64,000 bases of DNA from Paenibacillus agilis (GCF_007786455.1 NZ_VNJK01000001.1:3434673-3498672); one strand, 5' to 3'; counted from the stretch's first letter, positions 18,950 to 27,493 are shown. The notes: generated by a model from the sequence alone, not told the origin. Translations and numbers: made by a program.

Positions 18950-19918
18950 CTATCCTTGGTTTTCGCTTTCCTTCTGGTAAGCTATAATAATTTTTTGTAC
19001 TAAGGAATGACGAACGACATCTTGTTCAGCAAAATGCATAAAGCCAATCTCCTTAATATCTCGAAGCACTTTATGAGCTTCGACAAGTCCTGAATTTTTG
19101 CCCCTAGGCAAATCAATTTGCGTAACGTCGCCTGTAATGACCATTTTTGAGCCAAAACCAAGGCGCGTTAGGAACATTTTCATCTGTTCAGGAGTCGTAT
19201 TTTGCGCCTCATCCAAGATGATGAATGCATCATCTAATGTTCGACCACGCATATATGCCAGTGGTGCAATTTCGATCAATCCTCGCTCTAATGCCTTAGC
19301 GACTTGATCAGGACCCATAACATCATGCAAAGCATCATACAAAGGACGCAAGTATGGATCTACCTTCTCTTGCAAATCTCCTGGCAGGAAGCCTAGATTC
19401 TCTCCCGCCTCCACAGCCGGACGTGTTAAGATGATCCGCTTAACTGCCCCTTCCTTCAAAGCAGTCACTGCTAAAACTACAGCAAGGTACGTCTTACCTG
19501 TACCCGCAGGTCCAATTCCAAATACAACATCCAGCTTCTTGATCATAGAAACGTAGTGACGTTGACCGATTGTCTTCACACGAATCGGCTTGCCACGGTA
19601 TGTATGAGCCACTTCTCCCTTGAACAAATCCAACAGCTCATGGACTTTCCATTGCTCTGCCAATTCAAGTGCGTACATAATATCCCGTTCAGACAACCCA
19701 ATATTGTTGCGAATAAGTTCGAGCAGCACTTCAAACAACTGTTTGAACTTTTCCACTTCTTCGGAATCACCTGTCAGGACAATCTCTGCTTCACGTGACG
19801 ATATTTCGACTTCGGTATGAGATTGGATAAGCTTAAAATACTTGTCTTGTGGTCCAAAAAGCGCCAGACCTTCAGCTGCATTCTCTAATGAAAGTTTCAC
19901 GGTTTGTTGTTGCGACAA
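18950..19918 (-). CDS. phoH: PhoH family ATPase
   Basis: A 322-residue PhoH/YbeZ-type ATPase, a single-domain relative of RNA helicases whose exact substrate is not settled but which is linked to ribosomal RNA handling with YbeY. Walker A GPAGTGKTYLA is at about residues 139-149, Walker B IILDEAQN at about 232-239, and the downstream sensor GDVTQIDLPRG is present. The N-terminal ~100 residues hold the KH-like RNA-binding part. It lies between yqfD and the HD hydrolase, 38 bases after yqfD, in the conserved order. Confidence 0.96.
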   Translation of the reverse strand: MSQQQTVKLSLENAAEGLALFGPQDKYFKLIQSHTEVEISSREAEIVLTGDSEEVEKFKQLFEVLLELIRNNIGLSERDIMYALELAEQWKVHELLDLFKGEVAHTYRGKPIRVKTIGQRHYVSMIKKLDVVFGIGPAGTGKTYLAVVLAVTALKEGAVKRIILTRPAVEAGENLGFLPGDLQEKVDPYLRPLYDALHDVMGPDQVAKALERGLIEIAPLAYMRGRTLDDAFIILDEAQNTTPEQMKMFLTRLGFGSKMVITGDVTQIDLPRGKNSGLVEAHKVLRDIKEIGFMHFAEQDVVRHSLVQKIIIAYQKESENQG

Positions 19919-19956
19919 AATCTCAGTCTCCTTGCCTTAGTCATATGATTTAGTCT

Positions 19957-21144
19957 TTATGAAGTGCCGATTATAGGCTGCTCTTCTGCAATCGATTGCT
20001 CTACTTCAAACATAACCTTAAGTTTCACTTTACCATTCTCCGTCTTCTGATGCAAAATCTTTTCCGTCACGACACGAGCATTCGGTCCATATTTCGCCAT
20101 AATATCCGATCTTGCATGCTGCAATCCAATTTGAACAGCCTCTTGCTGTTCTTGAGCCTCTTCAACAATCTGTACTTCCATTATCTTTTCTTTTACCCAT
20201 TTTAGCGGCAAAGTTAACATTCCTACATTTACATCACTGAATTCGGTCTTCACTTCATAATGGTAATAAGGAATTTCTCCATAACCACTTACCTGCAGAC
20301 GTCGTTGACCCAGCTGTACATAAGATTTCTCTACGCTTTGGCCAGTCATGACTTTTTGCTTGCTTATAAGAGGTGATTGTATCGAATATTCATACCAAAC
20401 AAGACCTCGTATGCTACCTTTAGCCACAACAGTCAAAGGAGACTCAGGAGAACCTAGACCGCCACTAATAAGGAGCTGTCCCTTTCTCACTCGATCATTC
20501 GGTTTCACGACTGCTTTGCCTTCCTCGGCAATAATACTTGTAATGATAGCATCTGTCCTTGCTACTATGTTACGTGGATTATTAAGCTTTCTCGCTTTGG
20601 GCACAGTGGATTCCACAATATGAATGACAATTTTAGTACCTTGCCTTGTCACGCCGACCCAGGATGAAGAAGACAGCTTCGCGTGCAGCGCTTTTGACAG
20701 ATCTTCTGTATCTTTAAGCCTGAATGTCCACTGAAATGGATATATACCCTCCTGATGCGCAGCCGCCAGCACTTGCTCGGTTGAGATCGACTCATTCCCC
20801 TTCACTTCTATCGTCCACACTAGGGATGACAGCATGTACAATCCGAGCAAAAATAAAAATGCACCTGTTACAAAAAAAGAACGTCGGCGCACTTGTCCAA
20901 CCGAAAAAGGAAGTCCATGACGCTCCATTACATGAACACGGCAGCCTGTCTTTTTTAAATACGGACGTAAACGAAAAAAGTCAGGTACTATAATAAAGAG
21001 GCTCACCTGATGATCCTCTGTGCGCCTCACATCCCATATCGTTATCCGTTTTGCTAAAAGGAGATTAAGCAGCTGTTCGGAATGCTGTCCTCGAATTTGA
21101 ACTTTGACATATCCACGTATTTTGCCCATTAACGGTGGTTTCAT
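19957..21144 (-). CDS. yqfD: Sporulation protein YqfD
   Basis: A 395-residue YqfD-family protein required for full sporulation in B. subtilis. The N-terminal ~90 residues form a cytoplasmic domain. One transmembrane helix follows (about 92-110, FFVTGAFLFLLGLYMLSSLV). The rest is a large extracytoplasmic domain in the mother cell/forespore setting, starting with IEVKGNESIS and containing RKGQLLISGG. Its start codon overlaps yqfC by 4 bases (ATGA), so the two are coupled. In B. subtilis the pair is sigma-E controlled. Confidence 0.93.
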   Translation of the reverse strand: MKPPLMGKIRGYVKVQIRGQHSEQLLNLLLAKRITIWDVRRTEDHQVSLFIIVPDFFRLRPYLKKTGCRVHVMERHGLPFSVGQVRRRSFFVTGAFLFLLGLYMLSSLVWTIEVKGNESISTEQVLAAAHQEGIYPFQWTFRLKDTEDLSKALHAKLSSSSWVGVTRQGTKIVIHIVESTVPKARKLNNPRNIVARTDAIITSIIAEEGKAVVKPNDRVRKGQLLISGGLGSPESPLTVVAKGSIRGLVWYEYSIQSPLISKQKVMTGQSVEKSYVQLGQRRLQVSGYGEIPYYHYEVKTEFSDVNVGMLTLPLKWVKEKIMEVQIVEEAQEQQEAVQIGLQHARSDIMAKYGPNARVVTEKILHQKTENGKVKLKVMFEVEQSIAEEQPIIGTS

Positions 21145-21437
21145 GGCTTTGCATCCTCCATTCCGTGAACCTTTACTTCAGCTATGTAGCCTTCGATACA
21201 TATTTCCTCTGTCCAAATCCCGCGAATGACAAGTTCAGTTCCCGTTACTTCCAGTTCCCCTTTTGCCAGCGATAATCTCATATTTTCATTGGAAAAATGA
21301 ACAATTCCACGATGATTCTCTACGAACAGCTTGCGATTGCCTATTAAGGATACTCGGGGCACATCAGATACGATATCCTGCGGCAAATCAAACAAATGCG
21401 CCGTCCACTGATTCAACTTGCGCATGATACGGCTCAT
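21141..21437 (-). CDS. yqfC: Sporulation protein YqfC
   Basis: A 98-residue YabP/YqfC-family protein. The recognisable stretch runs from LPQDIVSDVPRVSLIGN through ENHRGIVHFSNENMRL to GELEVTGTEL. The family is expressed in the mother cell under sigma-E; its molecular role is unknown. Upstream, TTCATCC and CATATTCA about 13 bases apart on the minus strand (~21490-21520) loosely resemble sigma-E boxes, but this is a weak match. The ATG at 21435-21437 lies about 10 bases behind GGGGG. Confidence 0.88.
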   Translation of the reverse strand: MSRIMRKLNQWTAHLFDLPQDIVSDVPRVSLIGNRKLFVENHRGIVHFSNENMRLSLAKGELEVTGTELVIRGIWTEEICIEGYIAEVKVHGMEDAKP

Positions 21438-21518
21438 ACGTGTGAGGCCCCCTTCCTGTACTTTACAACTTATGCTCCATCAGCAATGAATATGAGAAAT
21501 AGCAATAGGATGAAAAGA

Positions 21519-21566
21519 CAAAAAAGTCCTAACCCGTTCCTTAGAAGGAACAAAGGCTAGGACTTT
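21519..21566 (-). terminator. Terminator of the nfeD-floA transcript
   Basis: On the minus strand, AAAAAGTCCTA..TAGGACTTTTTT with an inner GTTCCTTCTAAGGAAC hairpin. It lies immediately after the stop of the 173-residue gene and separates the flotillin module from yqfC. Confidence 0.9.
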
Positions 21567-21571
21567 TTACA

Positions 21572-22093
21572 TTATCGATTGCGGAACGGACGCTTTGCGC
21601 GAGGCGGACCTAGTATTTCGGCCCATATCACACCTTGACGCGCCTGCTCAGCTAAGGTTTGATTGGAATCGGCCTTGTCACGCTGATGCTGCCCTCCATG
21701 ACCGTTTCGCGAATATCTAGACGAGAAACCCTCTCCAGCTGCCGCAGTTTGAGCACGATAAGTTGTATCGGATAGTCTTGATGAAGTATAACCAACTGCA
21801 TTCTCTTCTCGATCATGGTTATAAGCATTCGAGAACACAGGAGTCGTTCGCACATCCTCTAATAGAGGCTGCTGATGCTCATACTCTTCCTCATCGTCTT
21901 CATAATCATCATAGTCGCCCTTATCTTGATCGTGATTAGATTGACTCTGGCTAGCCGTACTTTGCGTATCACCACCAAAGCTTGGCATTTGACTGACTGA
22001 CTTCTTTTTATTGCCCATTAGCGAAATTAAGAAGCCCACAACAGCAACGACTACAAAAATATTCGAAAAAATGAAATCAAATAGTTTTTCCAT
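21572..22093 (-). CDS. Unrecognised small membrane-anchored acidic protein in the flotillin operon
   Basis: I do not recognise this 173-residue protein. Residues ~5-25 form one transmembrane helix (FIFSNIFVVVAVVGFLISLM) followed by KKK. The remaining ~145 residues are polar and low-complexity: Ser/Gln-rich at ~34-54, then an Asp/Glu/Tyr stretch (KGDYDDYEDDEEEYEHQ), then a Gly/Arg/Ser region. The C-terminus is less random, with VIWAEILGPPRAKRPF, and may be a binding motif. The topology suggests a short anchor with a disordered cytoplasmic tail. It lies 10 bases after floA and before the operon terminator, so it is cotranscribed with nfeD-floA. A role with the flotillin is only inferred from position. 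Confidence 0.8.
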   Translation of the reverse strand: MEKLFDFIFSNIFVVVAVVGFLISLMGNKKKSVSQMPSFGGDTQSTASQSQSNHDQDKGDYDDYEDDEEEYEHQQPLLEDVRTTPVFSNAYNHDREENAVGYTSSRLSDTTYRAQTAAAGEGFSSRYSRNGHGGQHQRDKADSNQTLAEQARQGVIWAEILGPPRAKRPFRNR

Positions 22094-22103
22094 GGCTTAT
22101 CGC

Positions 22104-23099
22104 CTAGCTTTCCGAATTGTGGTCAGAACGTCCTGCGTCTGTATTCTTGCCAATCGAGCCGCGCATTTGCGTATCCGCCTCAATATTTTGGAGGTTCATG
22201 TAATCCATAACACCTAACTTACCGCTCTTGAGCGCTTCAGCCATTGCCAACGGAACTTGAGACTCAGACTCAACTACACGCGCGCGCATCTCTACGACGC
22301 GAGCCTTCATCTCTTGCTCTTGTGCAACGGCCATTGCACGACGCTCTTCTGCCTTTGCTTGAGCGATACGCTTATCAGCTTCAGCTTGCTCCGTCTGAAG
22401 ATGCGCACCGATATTTTTACCTACATCCACGTCAGCCACATCAATGGACAAGATTTCGAACGCTGTACCCGCATCCAAACCTTTGCCAAGTACTGTACGA
22501 GAAATCAAATCTGGATTTTCCAATACATCTTTATGAGTAGCACTAGAACCTACCGTAGTAACAATACCTTCACCAACACGGGCAATGATTGTTTCTTCAC
22601 CCGCACCACCAACGAGACGTTCAATGTTCGCACGGACCGTTACACGAGCACGAACTTTTACTTCAATTCCGTCTTTCGCCATAGCGGCAACGATTGGTGT
22701 TTCAATAACACGAGGATTAACGCTCATTTGTACAGCTTGCAATACATCACGTCCTGCAAGATCAATAGCAGCTGCACGCTCAAATTCCAAGCTAATATTT
22801 GCGCGCTGTGCAGCAATTAGTGCATTTACAACTCTATCTACATTACCGCCCGCCAAATAGTGACTTTCCAATTGATTAATGGATAGCCCTAATCCAGCTT
22901 TAGTCGCCTTGATCATCGGATTAACGATACGGCTCGGGGTAACACGACGTAGACGCATTGCTACCAACGTAATAATACTAATTTTCACACCGGATGCAAT
23001 AGCAGAAATCCAGAGCATTACCGGGAAGAAGCTGAGGAATACACTCACGGCGATAATAATAACCGCGACCGTCAGCAATAAGCTAATATTCAATTCCAT
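22104..23099 (-). CDS. floA: Flotillin-like protein FloA (YqfA)
   Basis: A 331-residue FloA-type flotillin that organises membrane microdomains and membrane fluidity. The N-terminus is a re-entrant or transmembrane hydrophobic pair (residues ~5-45). It is followed by [30 protein letters not shown], then the SPFH-like domain and a C-terminal Ala/Glu/Arg-rich coiled coil ([20 protein letters not shown] and following) for oligomerisation. The last ~30 residues are polar. It follows nfeD by 59 bases. The ATG is at 23097-23099 with AGGTTGTGC-type spacing. The pair stands behind a sigma-W-like promoter, as in B. subtilis yqeZ-yqfA. Confidence 0.96.
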   Translation of the reverse strand: MELNISLLLTVAVIIIAVSVFLSFFPVMLWISAIASGVKISIITLVAMRLRRVTPSRIVNPMIKATKAGLGLSINQLESHYLAGGNVDRVVNALIAAQRANISLEFERAAAIDLAGRDVLQAVQMSVNPRVIETPIVAAMAKDGIEVKVRARVTVRANIERLVGGAGEETIIARVGEGIVTTVGSSATHKDVLENPDLISRTVLGKGLDAGTAFEILSIDVADVDVGKNIGAHLQTEQAEADKRIAQAKAEERRAMAVAQEQEMKARVVEMRARVVESESQVPLAMAEALKSGKLGVMDYMNLQNIEADTQMRGSIGKNTDAGRSDHNSES

Positions 23100-23158
23100 A
23101 AAAGCACAACCTCCGATTCATTTTTCTATATAGGCAGGTTTACATGAAACCGCGACCC

Positions 23159-24550
23159 CTAGTCTTCTGCGTGTTCGCGCACAACGACACGAACTCCTTC
23201 TACATGAATTACCTTTACACGCTTACCAGCGCTAATAAATCCTCCATCGGTAACAACATCAACTTTTCGTTCGTTGAACGATGCGGTACCGGATGGTCGA
23301 AGCGTAGTTAATGCAATACCAACTTCTCCGATGAGCTCGGATGCATTTCGCACGGACACGAAACCATCTTCCGTTGTCAATTGCTCTCGCAGAATGAATC
23401 GATTCCATACTCCGCGATGCTTAAATATGCGTGCAATGATGACAACGACTATGGTAGCGGCGATGAATGCAATCCCCAAAGACAACAGCGCATCAGATGT
23501 GTCATATGCAGCTCTCACGACACTTGTAATAAGACTGGCAGAACCTAGTATTCCCAATATGCCAAAGCTCGGTACAAACAGTTCCAACACGAGCAGTACA
23601 AGACCTAGAACAAAGAGGACAAATGCCTCCATCCCTGCTAATCCAGCGACATAAGCGCCGAAGAAGTATAGACCGAAACTAAGAACACCCAAAATACCTG
23701 GCACACCGAACCCTGGTACAATTAGTTCAATAGCAATACCTGCAATACCGATGAACAACAGCATAGTAGCGACAATTGGATTCATAAGGAACGAAGCTAT
23801 TCGTTCCGATGCAGCGACCTCGATCGTTAGTACAAGCGGATTGCTGCGCTTCATTTGAGTAAGCAATTCTTGAAGGGAAGCTGCTTCGAAATCCGCATAA
23901 CCAACTTTGACCGCTTCCTTTGTATCCAAGGCAAGCACTTCTCCCGTCTTCTTGGTACGGTCGAGTTTAGGAAGTTTTATTTCATTCTTCACATCAACCA
24001 TAGCGACTGCATAAGTGCCATCACGGCCATTGGCCTCAGCAGCACCCTTCATCATGCTCGACCATGCAGCAACGACTTTTGGATTGTCAACCAGTTCGGC
24101 ATTCACATCCACGATCGCGGCTGAGCCGATCATGCTCGTAGGTGTCATCGCGATCTTATCCGCGCTGAGTGCTATATAACTACCAGCAGAAGCTGCTTTA
24201 CCATTTACATAAACAACGGTTGGAATAGGGCTCTCCGATATGAGGAGTCCTAATGCTTCAGCACTGTCTAACCTTCCACCAGGTGTGTTCATTTCAAACA
24301 CGATAAGCTCCGCCTTTGATTGCTTCGCTTCTTCAATCGCCCGACGAACATATGACTCCATAACTGGATCTACAGCACCTTCTAGCTTTATGACGGCAAC
24401 TACGCCATCATTCACAGTCCCTGGAACGGGCTCGGCATATGCTGGCTTTACACCAACACTGCTGATTACACCTAACAAGCCTGTCAGAGCAAAAACAGTA
24501 AGCGTCGTTAAAATGAGCCATCTCTTTAACGTTACAGAACGTGAATTCAA
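23159..24550 (-). CDS. Membrane-bound NfeD/ClpP-class protein (YqeZ)
   Basis: A long-form NfeD protein of 463 residues that normally partners a flotillin. A signal-type helix (~12-38) is followed by a ClpP-like Ser-protease domain: VAVIKLEGAVDPVMESYVRRAI, then FEMNTPGGRLDSAE and the NGKAASAGSYIALSAD block whose Ser is in the nucleophile position (about residue 122). Four or five transmembrane helices lie at ~255-385, and the C-terminal OB-fold NfeD domain at ~395-460. The start codon is TTG (24548-24550) with AGGGGG upstream. It heads the operon with floA. Confidence 0.93.
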   Translation of the reverse strand: MNSRSVTLKRWLILTTLTVFALTGLLGVISSVGVKPAYAEPVPGTVNDGVVAVIKLEGAVDPVMESYVRRAIEEAKQSKAELIVFEMNTPGGRLDSAEALGLLISESPIPTVVYVNGKAASAGSYIALSADKIAMTPTSMIGSAAIVDVNAELVDNPKVVAAWSSMMKGAAEANGRDGTYAVAMVDVKNEIKLPKLDRTKKTGEVLALDTKEAVKVGYADFEAASLQELLTQMKRSNPLVLTIEVAASERIASFLMNPIVATMLLFIGIAGIAIELIVPGFGVPGILGVLSFGLYFFGAYVAGLAGMEAFVLFVLGLVLLVLELFVPSFGILGILGSASLITSVVRAAYDTSDALLSLGIAFIAATIVVVIIARIFKHRGVWNRFILREQLTTEDGFVSVRNASELIGEVGIALTTLRPSGTASFNERKVDVVTDGGFISAGKRVKVIHVEGVRVVVREHAED

Positions 24551-24615
24551 TCCACTACCCCCTTCTCTGTTTAGTATGTCAACTGTTCTTACTTTCTTGA
24601 TTCCATATATGCGGT

Positions 24616-24643
24616 AATACGTAATTTCATCAATTACGTTTCA
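24616..24643 (-). promoter_or_regulatory. Sigma-W-type (ECF) promoter of nfeD-floA
   Basis: TGAAAC (24638-24643) and CGTATT (24616-24621) are separated by exactly 16 bases, about 65 bases upstream of the TTG start. This matches the known sigma-W consensus (TGAAAC-N16-CGTA). In B. subtilis the orthologous yqeZ-yqfA operon is a sigma-W target responding to membrane stress. Confidence 0.82.
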
Positions 24644-24763
24644 ATAATCTAACAAAATCGTCAAAGTCAACAACGTATAACTGCAAGCAACACACAAAAA
24701 TAATCCATTTATAACCATCAACACAATCACTCCACATGCTCATTTGCAAAAAGAAGACATAAT

Positions 24764-24797
24764 AAAAAACACTCCTTGAAACAAGGAGTGTTTTTGT
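24764..24797. terminator. Terminator after yqeY
   Basis: AAAAACACTCCTTG and CAAGGAGTGTTTTT pair around a 3-base loop, with T runs on both strands. It lies 25 bases after the yqeY stop. The 24644-24763 stretch between it and the nfeD promoter holds nothing recognisable. Confidence 0.88.
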
Positions 24798-24821
24798 ATT
24801 CGATCAGTTATAAAGATTCGC

Positions 24822-25265
24822 TTATTGCAGATGCTGTTGAACAATTACATTGACAAGTTTACCGTCGGAACGTCCTTTGACCTTTGGCATTAGGGCAGCC
24901 ATAAGCTTACCCATGTCTGCTTTCGAAGTAGCACCGGTCTCTTGGATGGTCTCTCGTACAATGGCTTTAATTTCTTCTTCAGAAAGCTGTGCTGGAAGGT
25001 ATTCCAACAAAATGTCAAGCTCTAGTTTCAAGTTATCTACAAGGTCGAATCGGCTAGCTTTCTCGAACTCATGGAGGGCATCTTTCCGCTGTTTGATTTC
25101 ACGACCTAGAATTTCAAGCACTTCATCGTCATTCAAAGTTCGTTTCGAATTTATCTCAACATTCTGGATTGCCGAACGAACCATGCGGATGGTGGAGAGT
25201 TTGAACTTGTCTTTACTCTTCATCGCTTGCTTCATATCTTCGCTCAATCGTAGGCTTAGATCCAT
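24822..25265 (-). CDS. yqeY: GatB/YqeY domain-containing protein
   Basis: A 147-residue helical YqeY protein, homologous to the tRNA-binding tail domain of GatB (Asp/Glu-tRNA amidotransferase) and possibly acting on tRNA or amidation. The family pattern begins LRLSEDMKQAMKSKDKFKLSTIRMVRSAI and continues with the second half SKADMGKLMAALMPKVKGRSDGK. It is 15 bases after rpsU; its AGGAGG site overlaps the rpsU stop region, so the two are coupled. This is the conserved rpsU-yqeY pair. Confidence 0.94.
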   Translation of the reverse strand: MDLSLRLSEDMKQAMKSKDKFKLSTIRMVRSAIQNVEINSKRTLNDDEVLEILGREIKQRKDALHEFEKASRFDLVDNLKLELDILLEYLPAQLSEEEIKAIVRETIQETGATSKADMGKLMAALMPKVKGRSDGKLVNVIVQQHLQ

Positions 25266-25280
25266 TGGTGCTATATCCTC

Positions 25281-25454
25281 CTAAAACTTTCTCTTGCGAG
25301 CAGCCTCGGACTTCTTCTTACGCTTGACGCTTGGCTTCTCATAGTGCTTACGCTTTTTAACTTCAGCCAATACGCCATCTTTTGCGATGGAGCGCTTAAA
25401 GCGTCGAAGTGCAGCATCGATCGTCTCGTTTTTGCGAACTTTCGTTTCAGACAC
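25281..25454 (-). CDS. rpsU: 30S ribosomal protein S21
   Basis: A 57-residue basic ribosomal protein. Translation from the GTG at 25452-25454 gives [19 protein letters not shown], followed by [20 protein letters not shown] and ending in [12 protein letters not shown]; this is a complete S21. GGAGGGAGGG lies 8-10 bases upstream. It is too short to show in a length-filtered ORF list, and a longer open frame on the same strand covers it without being a gene. A strong sigma-A promoter lies upstream at 25513-25542. Confidence 0.97.
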   Translation of the reverse strand: MSETKVRKNETIDAALRRFKRSIAKDGVLAEVKKRKHYEKPSVKRKKKSEAARKRKF

Positions 25455-25512
25455 CAGTTATCCCTCCCTCCGACCAGACCGTCCAAGAACAAATCACGGT
25501 TCATCAAATTAC

Positions 25513-25542
25513 ATTATATGTGATGGTGAAATACAGTGTCAA
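25513..25542 (-). promoter_or_regulatory. Sigma-A promoter of rpsU-yqeY
   Basis: Consensus TTGACA (25537-25542) and TATAAT (25513-25518) with an 18-base spacer, about 60 bases upstream of the rpsU start. Confidence 0.88.
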
Positions 25543-25579
25543 CCTCGCACTTGCGAACTGTAAATAATTACTGAAATCA

Positions 25580-25927
25580 TTACCTAGAACCAACAATATC
25601 TCCTAACGGTTCGCCACCTAATAGATGGTAGTGAATATGGAACACAATCTGGCCGCTGTCTTTGTTGCAATTGTTAACTAAGCGGTAGCCAGACTGCTCT
25701 ACACCTAAATCTTTCGCGATGTGTTGTGCCGCCTCATGGATATCTCCTAACAGCGCATAATCTTCTTTTTGCAGATCATTCATAGTCGGAATGTGTTTTT
25801 TGGGGATAATTACGATATGTACAGGTGCTTTAGGCTGGATGTCATGAAAAGCAACCACTTGTTCCGTTTCGTATACTTTTTTAGAAGGCAGCGTACCTTC
25901 GATTATTTTGCAAAAAATGCAATCCAT
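25580..25927 (-). CDS. HIT family nucleotide hydrolase
   Basis: A 115-residue histidine-triad protein of the HinT type, hydrolysing AMP-amidates and similar nucleotide conjugates. The N-terminal CIFCKII pair of cysteines and the catalytic triad HIHYHLL (His97, His99, His101) are intact; SGYRLVNNCNKDSGQ precedes the triad. It is a single-gene unit of normal length. Upstream, the 297-base gap to the next gene holds no strong promoter, only AT-rich TATGAT-like boxes near 26025. Confidence 0.96.
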   Translation of the reverse strand: MDCIFCKIIEGTLPSKKVYETEQVVAFHDIQPKAPVHIVIIPKKHIPTMNDLQKEDYALLGDIHEAAQHIAKDLGVEQSGYRLVNNCNKDSGQIVFHIHYHLLGGEPLGDIVGSR

Positions 25928-26177
25928 CCTAATCTTCCTCCTAGAAATGTGTATTCACATATACAGCCCATGTTGCTTCAGCATCATCTTCGGTAATAAT
26001 GATCAACCTAGTCTATACGAATATCATATCTAAAAATGAAGCCCACGTCCAATGTTCAGTCCATCCTCTTTGTTACAATATGTATCCCTATTTCCTGCTA
26101 TTAATCTATTAAAAATCGATGATGCTAGCACATTGCACTATCTTTAGGGCTGACAAATGTCTTTAAGAGAGAAATGA

Positions 26178-26209
26178 AAGCACCCCACAGCCGCAGCATA
26201 GAGGTGCTT
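26178..26209 (-). terminator. Probable terminator after the repeat-rich coat-like gene
   Basis: On the minus strand AAGCACC pairs with GGTGCTT, followed by the weak run TCATTTC. It lies 15 bases after the stop at 26225. The T run is poor, so confidence is moderate. The rest of 25928-26177 contains nothing I can name. Confidence 0.5.
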
Positions 26210-26224
26210 AGATCGCACATCACA

Positions 26225-27097
26225 CTAGAGAAGAGATAGAGCAGCTAGCGTTGCAAGAGGCAAAATGATCGGATTGTAGCCATATCCATAGTTATAGGGA
26301 TAGTAGGGGTAGTAGCCACCATAGTAGGGATAAAAGGGCGGCCGTGGCCTGGGATAATATCCGCCATGTCCGCCGTGATATCCGTGGCCTCCACCATGGT
26401 ACCCAGGACCTCCACCTCCAAACCCATGATGAGCAGCCATCCCACGGTAACATGACTCACAATAATAAGGTGTAGAATAAGCCGAATAGTCCTGTGACAT
26501 GGCATATGGATATGATGTCATTTGTTCACCATACTGACTATTTTCTCCGCCTGAAGACGTTGGGGACAAATGCACATGCGTATCATCGACGTGAGTAATC
26601 ACACCTTGATAAATTTGATTCTCGTTTGTTTTTAGTTGGACATGGTGGTGCATATATTTCTTACACATATCCTTCAACTCACCATTGACAGCCAATCCGC
26701 CGTATTCGTCATTTGGCTTCCACGCGTTTCCTCCCGCTGCTTGTTGTACAACAGTTCCTTGCGGCGCTACGGGATATGGTTGTTGATTAGGCACAGCCTG
26801 CTGCGTAACTGCCTGCATATTGGGCATTGGCTGTATGTTAGGAATTGACTGCATCGTGGCCTGCATATTCGGCATTGGCATCGGCGGCATATTGGACATG
26901 GCTTGCATCATCGATTGCATATTCGGTACTGATTGCATATTTGGCATGGTCTGCATAGGAACGATATTAGGCTGCATATTTTGTGGTACAAACGATGCGC
27001 CAAAGTTAGGAGCATTGTTTCCGTCAAATCTCTTTTCCGCTTGAGCACCTTGTTTAACTTGTGGTTCAACCTGGCTACCTTGCTTGTGATTATCCAT
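26225..27097 (-). CDS. Repeat-rich, LSm-like, probably spore-coat-associated protein
   Basis: I do not recognise a named family for this 290-residue protein. Residues ~30-110 are a Met/Pro/Asn/Gln-rich repeat built from variations of MPNMQ(S/A). Residues ~140-180 (KKYMHHHVQLKTNENQI, then GVITHVDDTHVHL) look like the small SH3/LSm-like beta domain seen in several spore-associated proteins of Bacillales. Residues ~215-280 are Gly/His/Tyr/Pro-rich (HGGGHGYHGGHGGYYP). The end, NPIILPLATLAALSLL, is hydrophobic. The composition fits a coat or exosporium protein, but that is inference. The start is the ATG at 27095-27097 behind AAGGAGG; a frame 14 codons longer has no ribosome site. Confidence 0.75.
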   Translation of the reverse strand: MDNHKQGSQVEPQVKQGAQAEKRFDGNNAPNFGASFVPQNMQPNIVPMQTMPNMQSVPNMQSMMQAMSNMPPMPMPNMQATMQSIPNIQPMPNMQAVTQQAVPNQQPYPVAPQGTVVQQAAGGNAWKPNDEYGGLAVNGELKDMCKKYMHHHVQLKTNENQIYQGVITHVDDTHVHLSPTSSGGENSQYGEQMTSYPYAMSQDYSAYSTPYYCESCYRGMAAHHGFGGGGPGYHGGGHGYHGGHGGYYPRPRPPFYPYYGGYYPYYPYNYGYGYNPIILPLATLAALSLL

Positions 27098-27238
27098 AGT
27101 AACCTCCTTATTGACTAGCACAATCATGTAATGCTCCATGATATTCGCCTACGCCCAAGGAGGTGAGCAAATTACCAAAACAACAAGCAAATATTTATAT
27201 ATAAATCACGTACACTTGCAATAATTGAACAACAAAAA

Positions 27239-27357
27239 GACACCTCATCCTGCAATTGCAGGCTGCGCATAAACGCTGTAAACATGTTGTTTCTACAAAT
27301 GGTGTCTGTCTTATACGTACATGTGTAATGTAGAAACAACAGGTTTACCGAGGTGTC
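27239..27357 (-). repeat. Nested inverted repeat in the sbcC / coat-like gene gap, candidate structured RNA
   Basis: Within the 396-base gap 27098-27493, two 20-base arms (27278-27297 and 27329-27348) are complementary at 19 of 20 positions around a 31-base loop. Outside them GACACCTC (27239-27246) pairs with GAGGTGTC (27350-27357). A perfect 14-base palindrome CCTGCAATTGCAGG lies at 27249-27262. Read on the minus strand, the outer stem is followed by TTTTTG, like a terminator. The remaining gap shows a TATAAT box on the minus strand near 27385 without a -35 partner. It could be a small RNA, a leader of the coat-like gene or a miniature element. Confidence 0.6.
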
Positions 27358-27493
27358 ATCCAAAGTAAAAATGTCGGTAACTGTATTATAACAGTCGTTA
27401 AAATCTGTTACTGTGATTTGCTTCACAATGTGTCTAATCCGAAAGTTTTAGTTCCAAAATAAGAAAAGAGCTATCCCGCTATCATCTTAATCC

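Noticed and set aside
25271-25507. Open frame of 78 codons on the minus strand
   Set aside because: It is an out-of-frame shadow of rpsU, which starts with GTG at 25454.
26830-26990. Short direct DNA repeats resembling a CRISPR array
   Set aside because: They are codon-level repeats of the MPNMQ peptide within a gene, with no regular spacers and no cas genes.
27172-27426. Open frame of 84 codons on the minus strand
   Set aside because: It spans the nested inverted repeat, has a cysteine- and aromatic-rich unnatural composition and no ribosome site.
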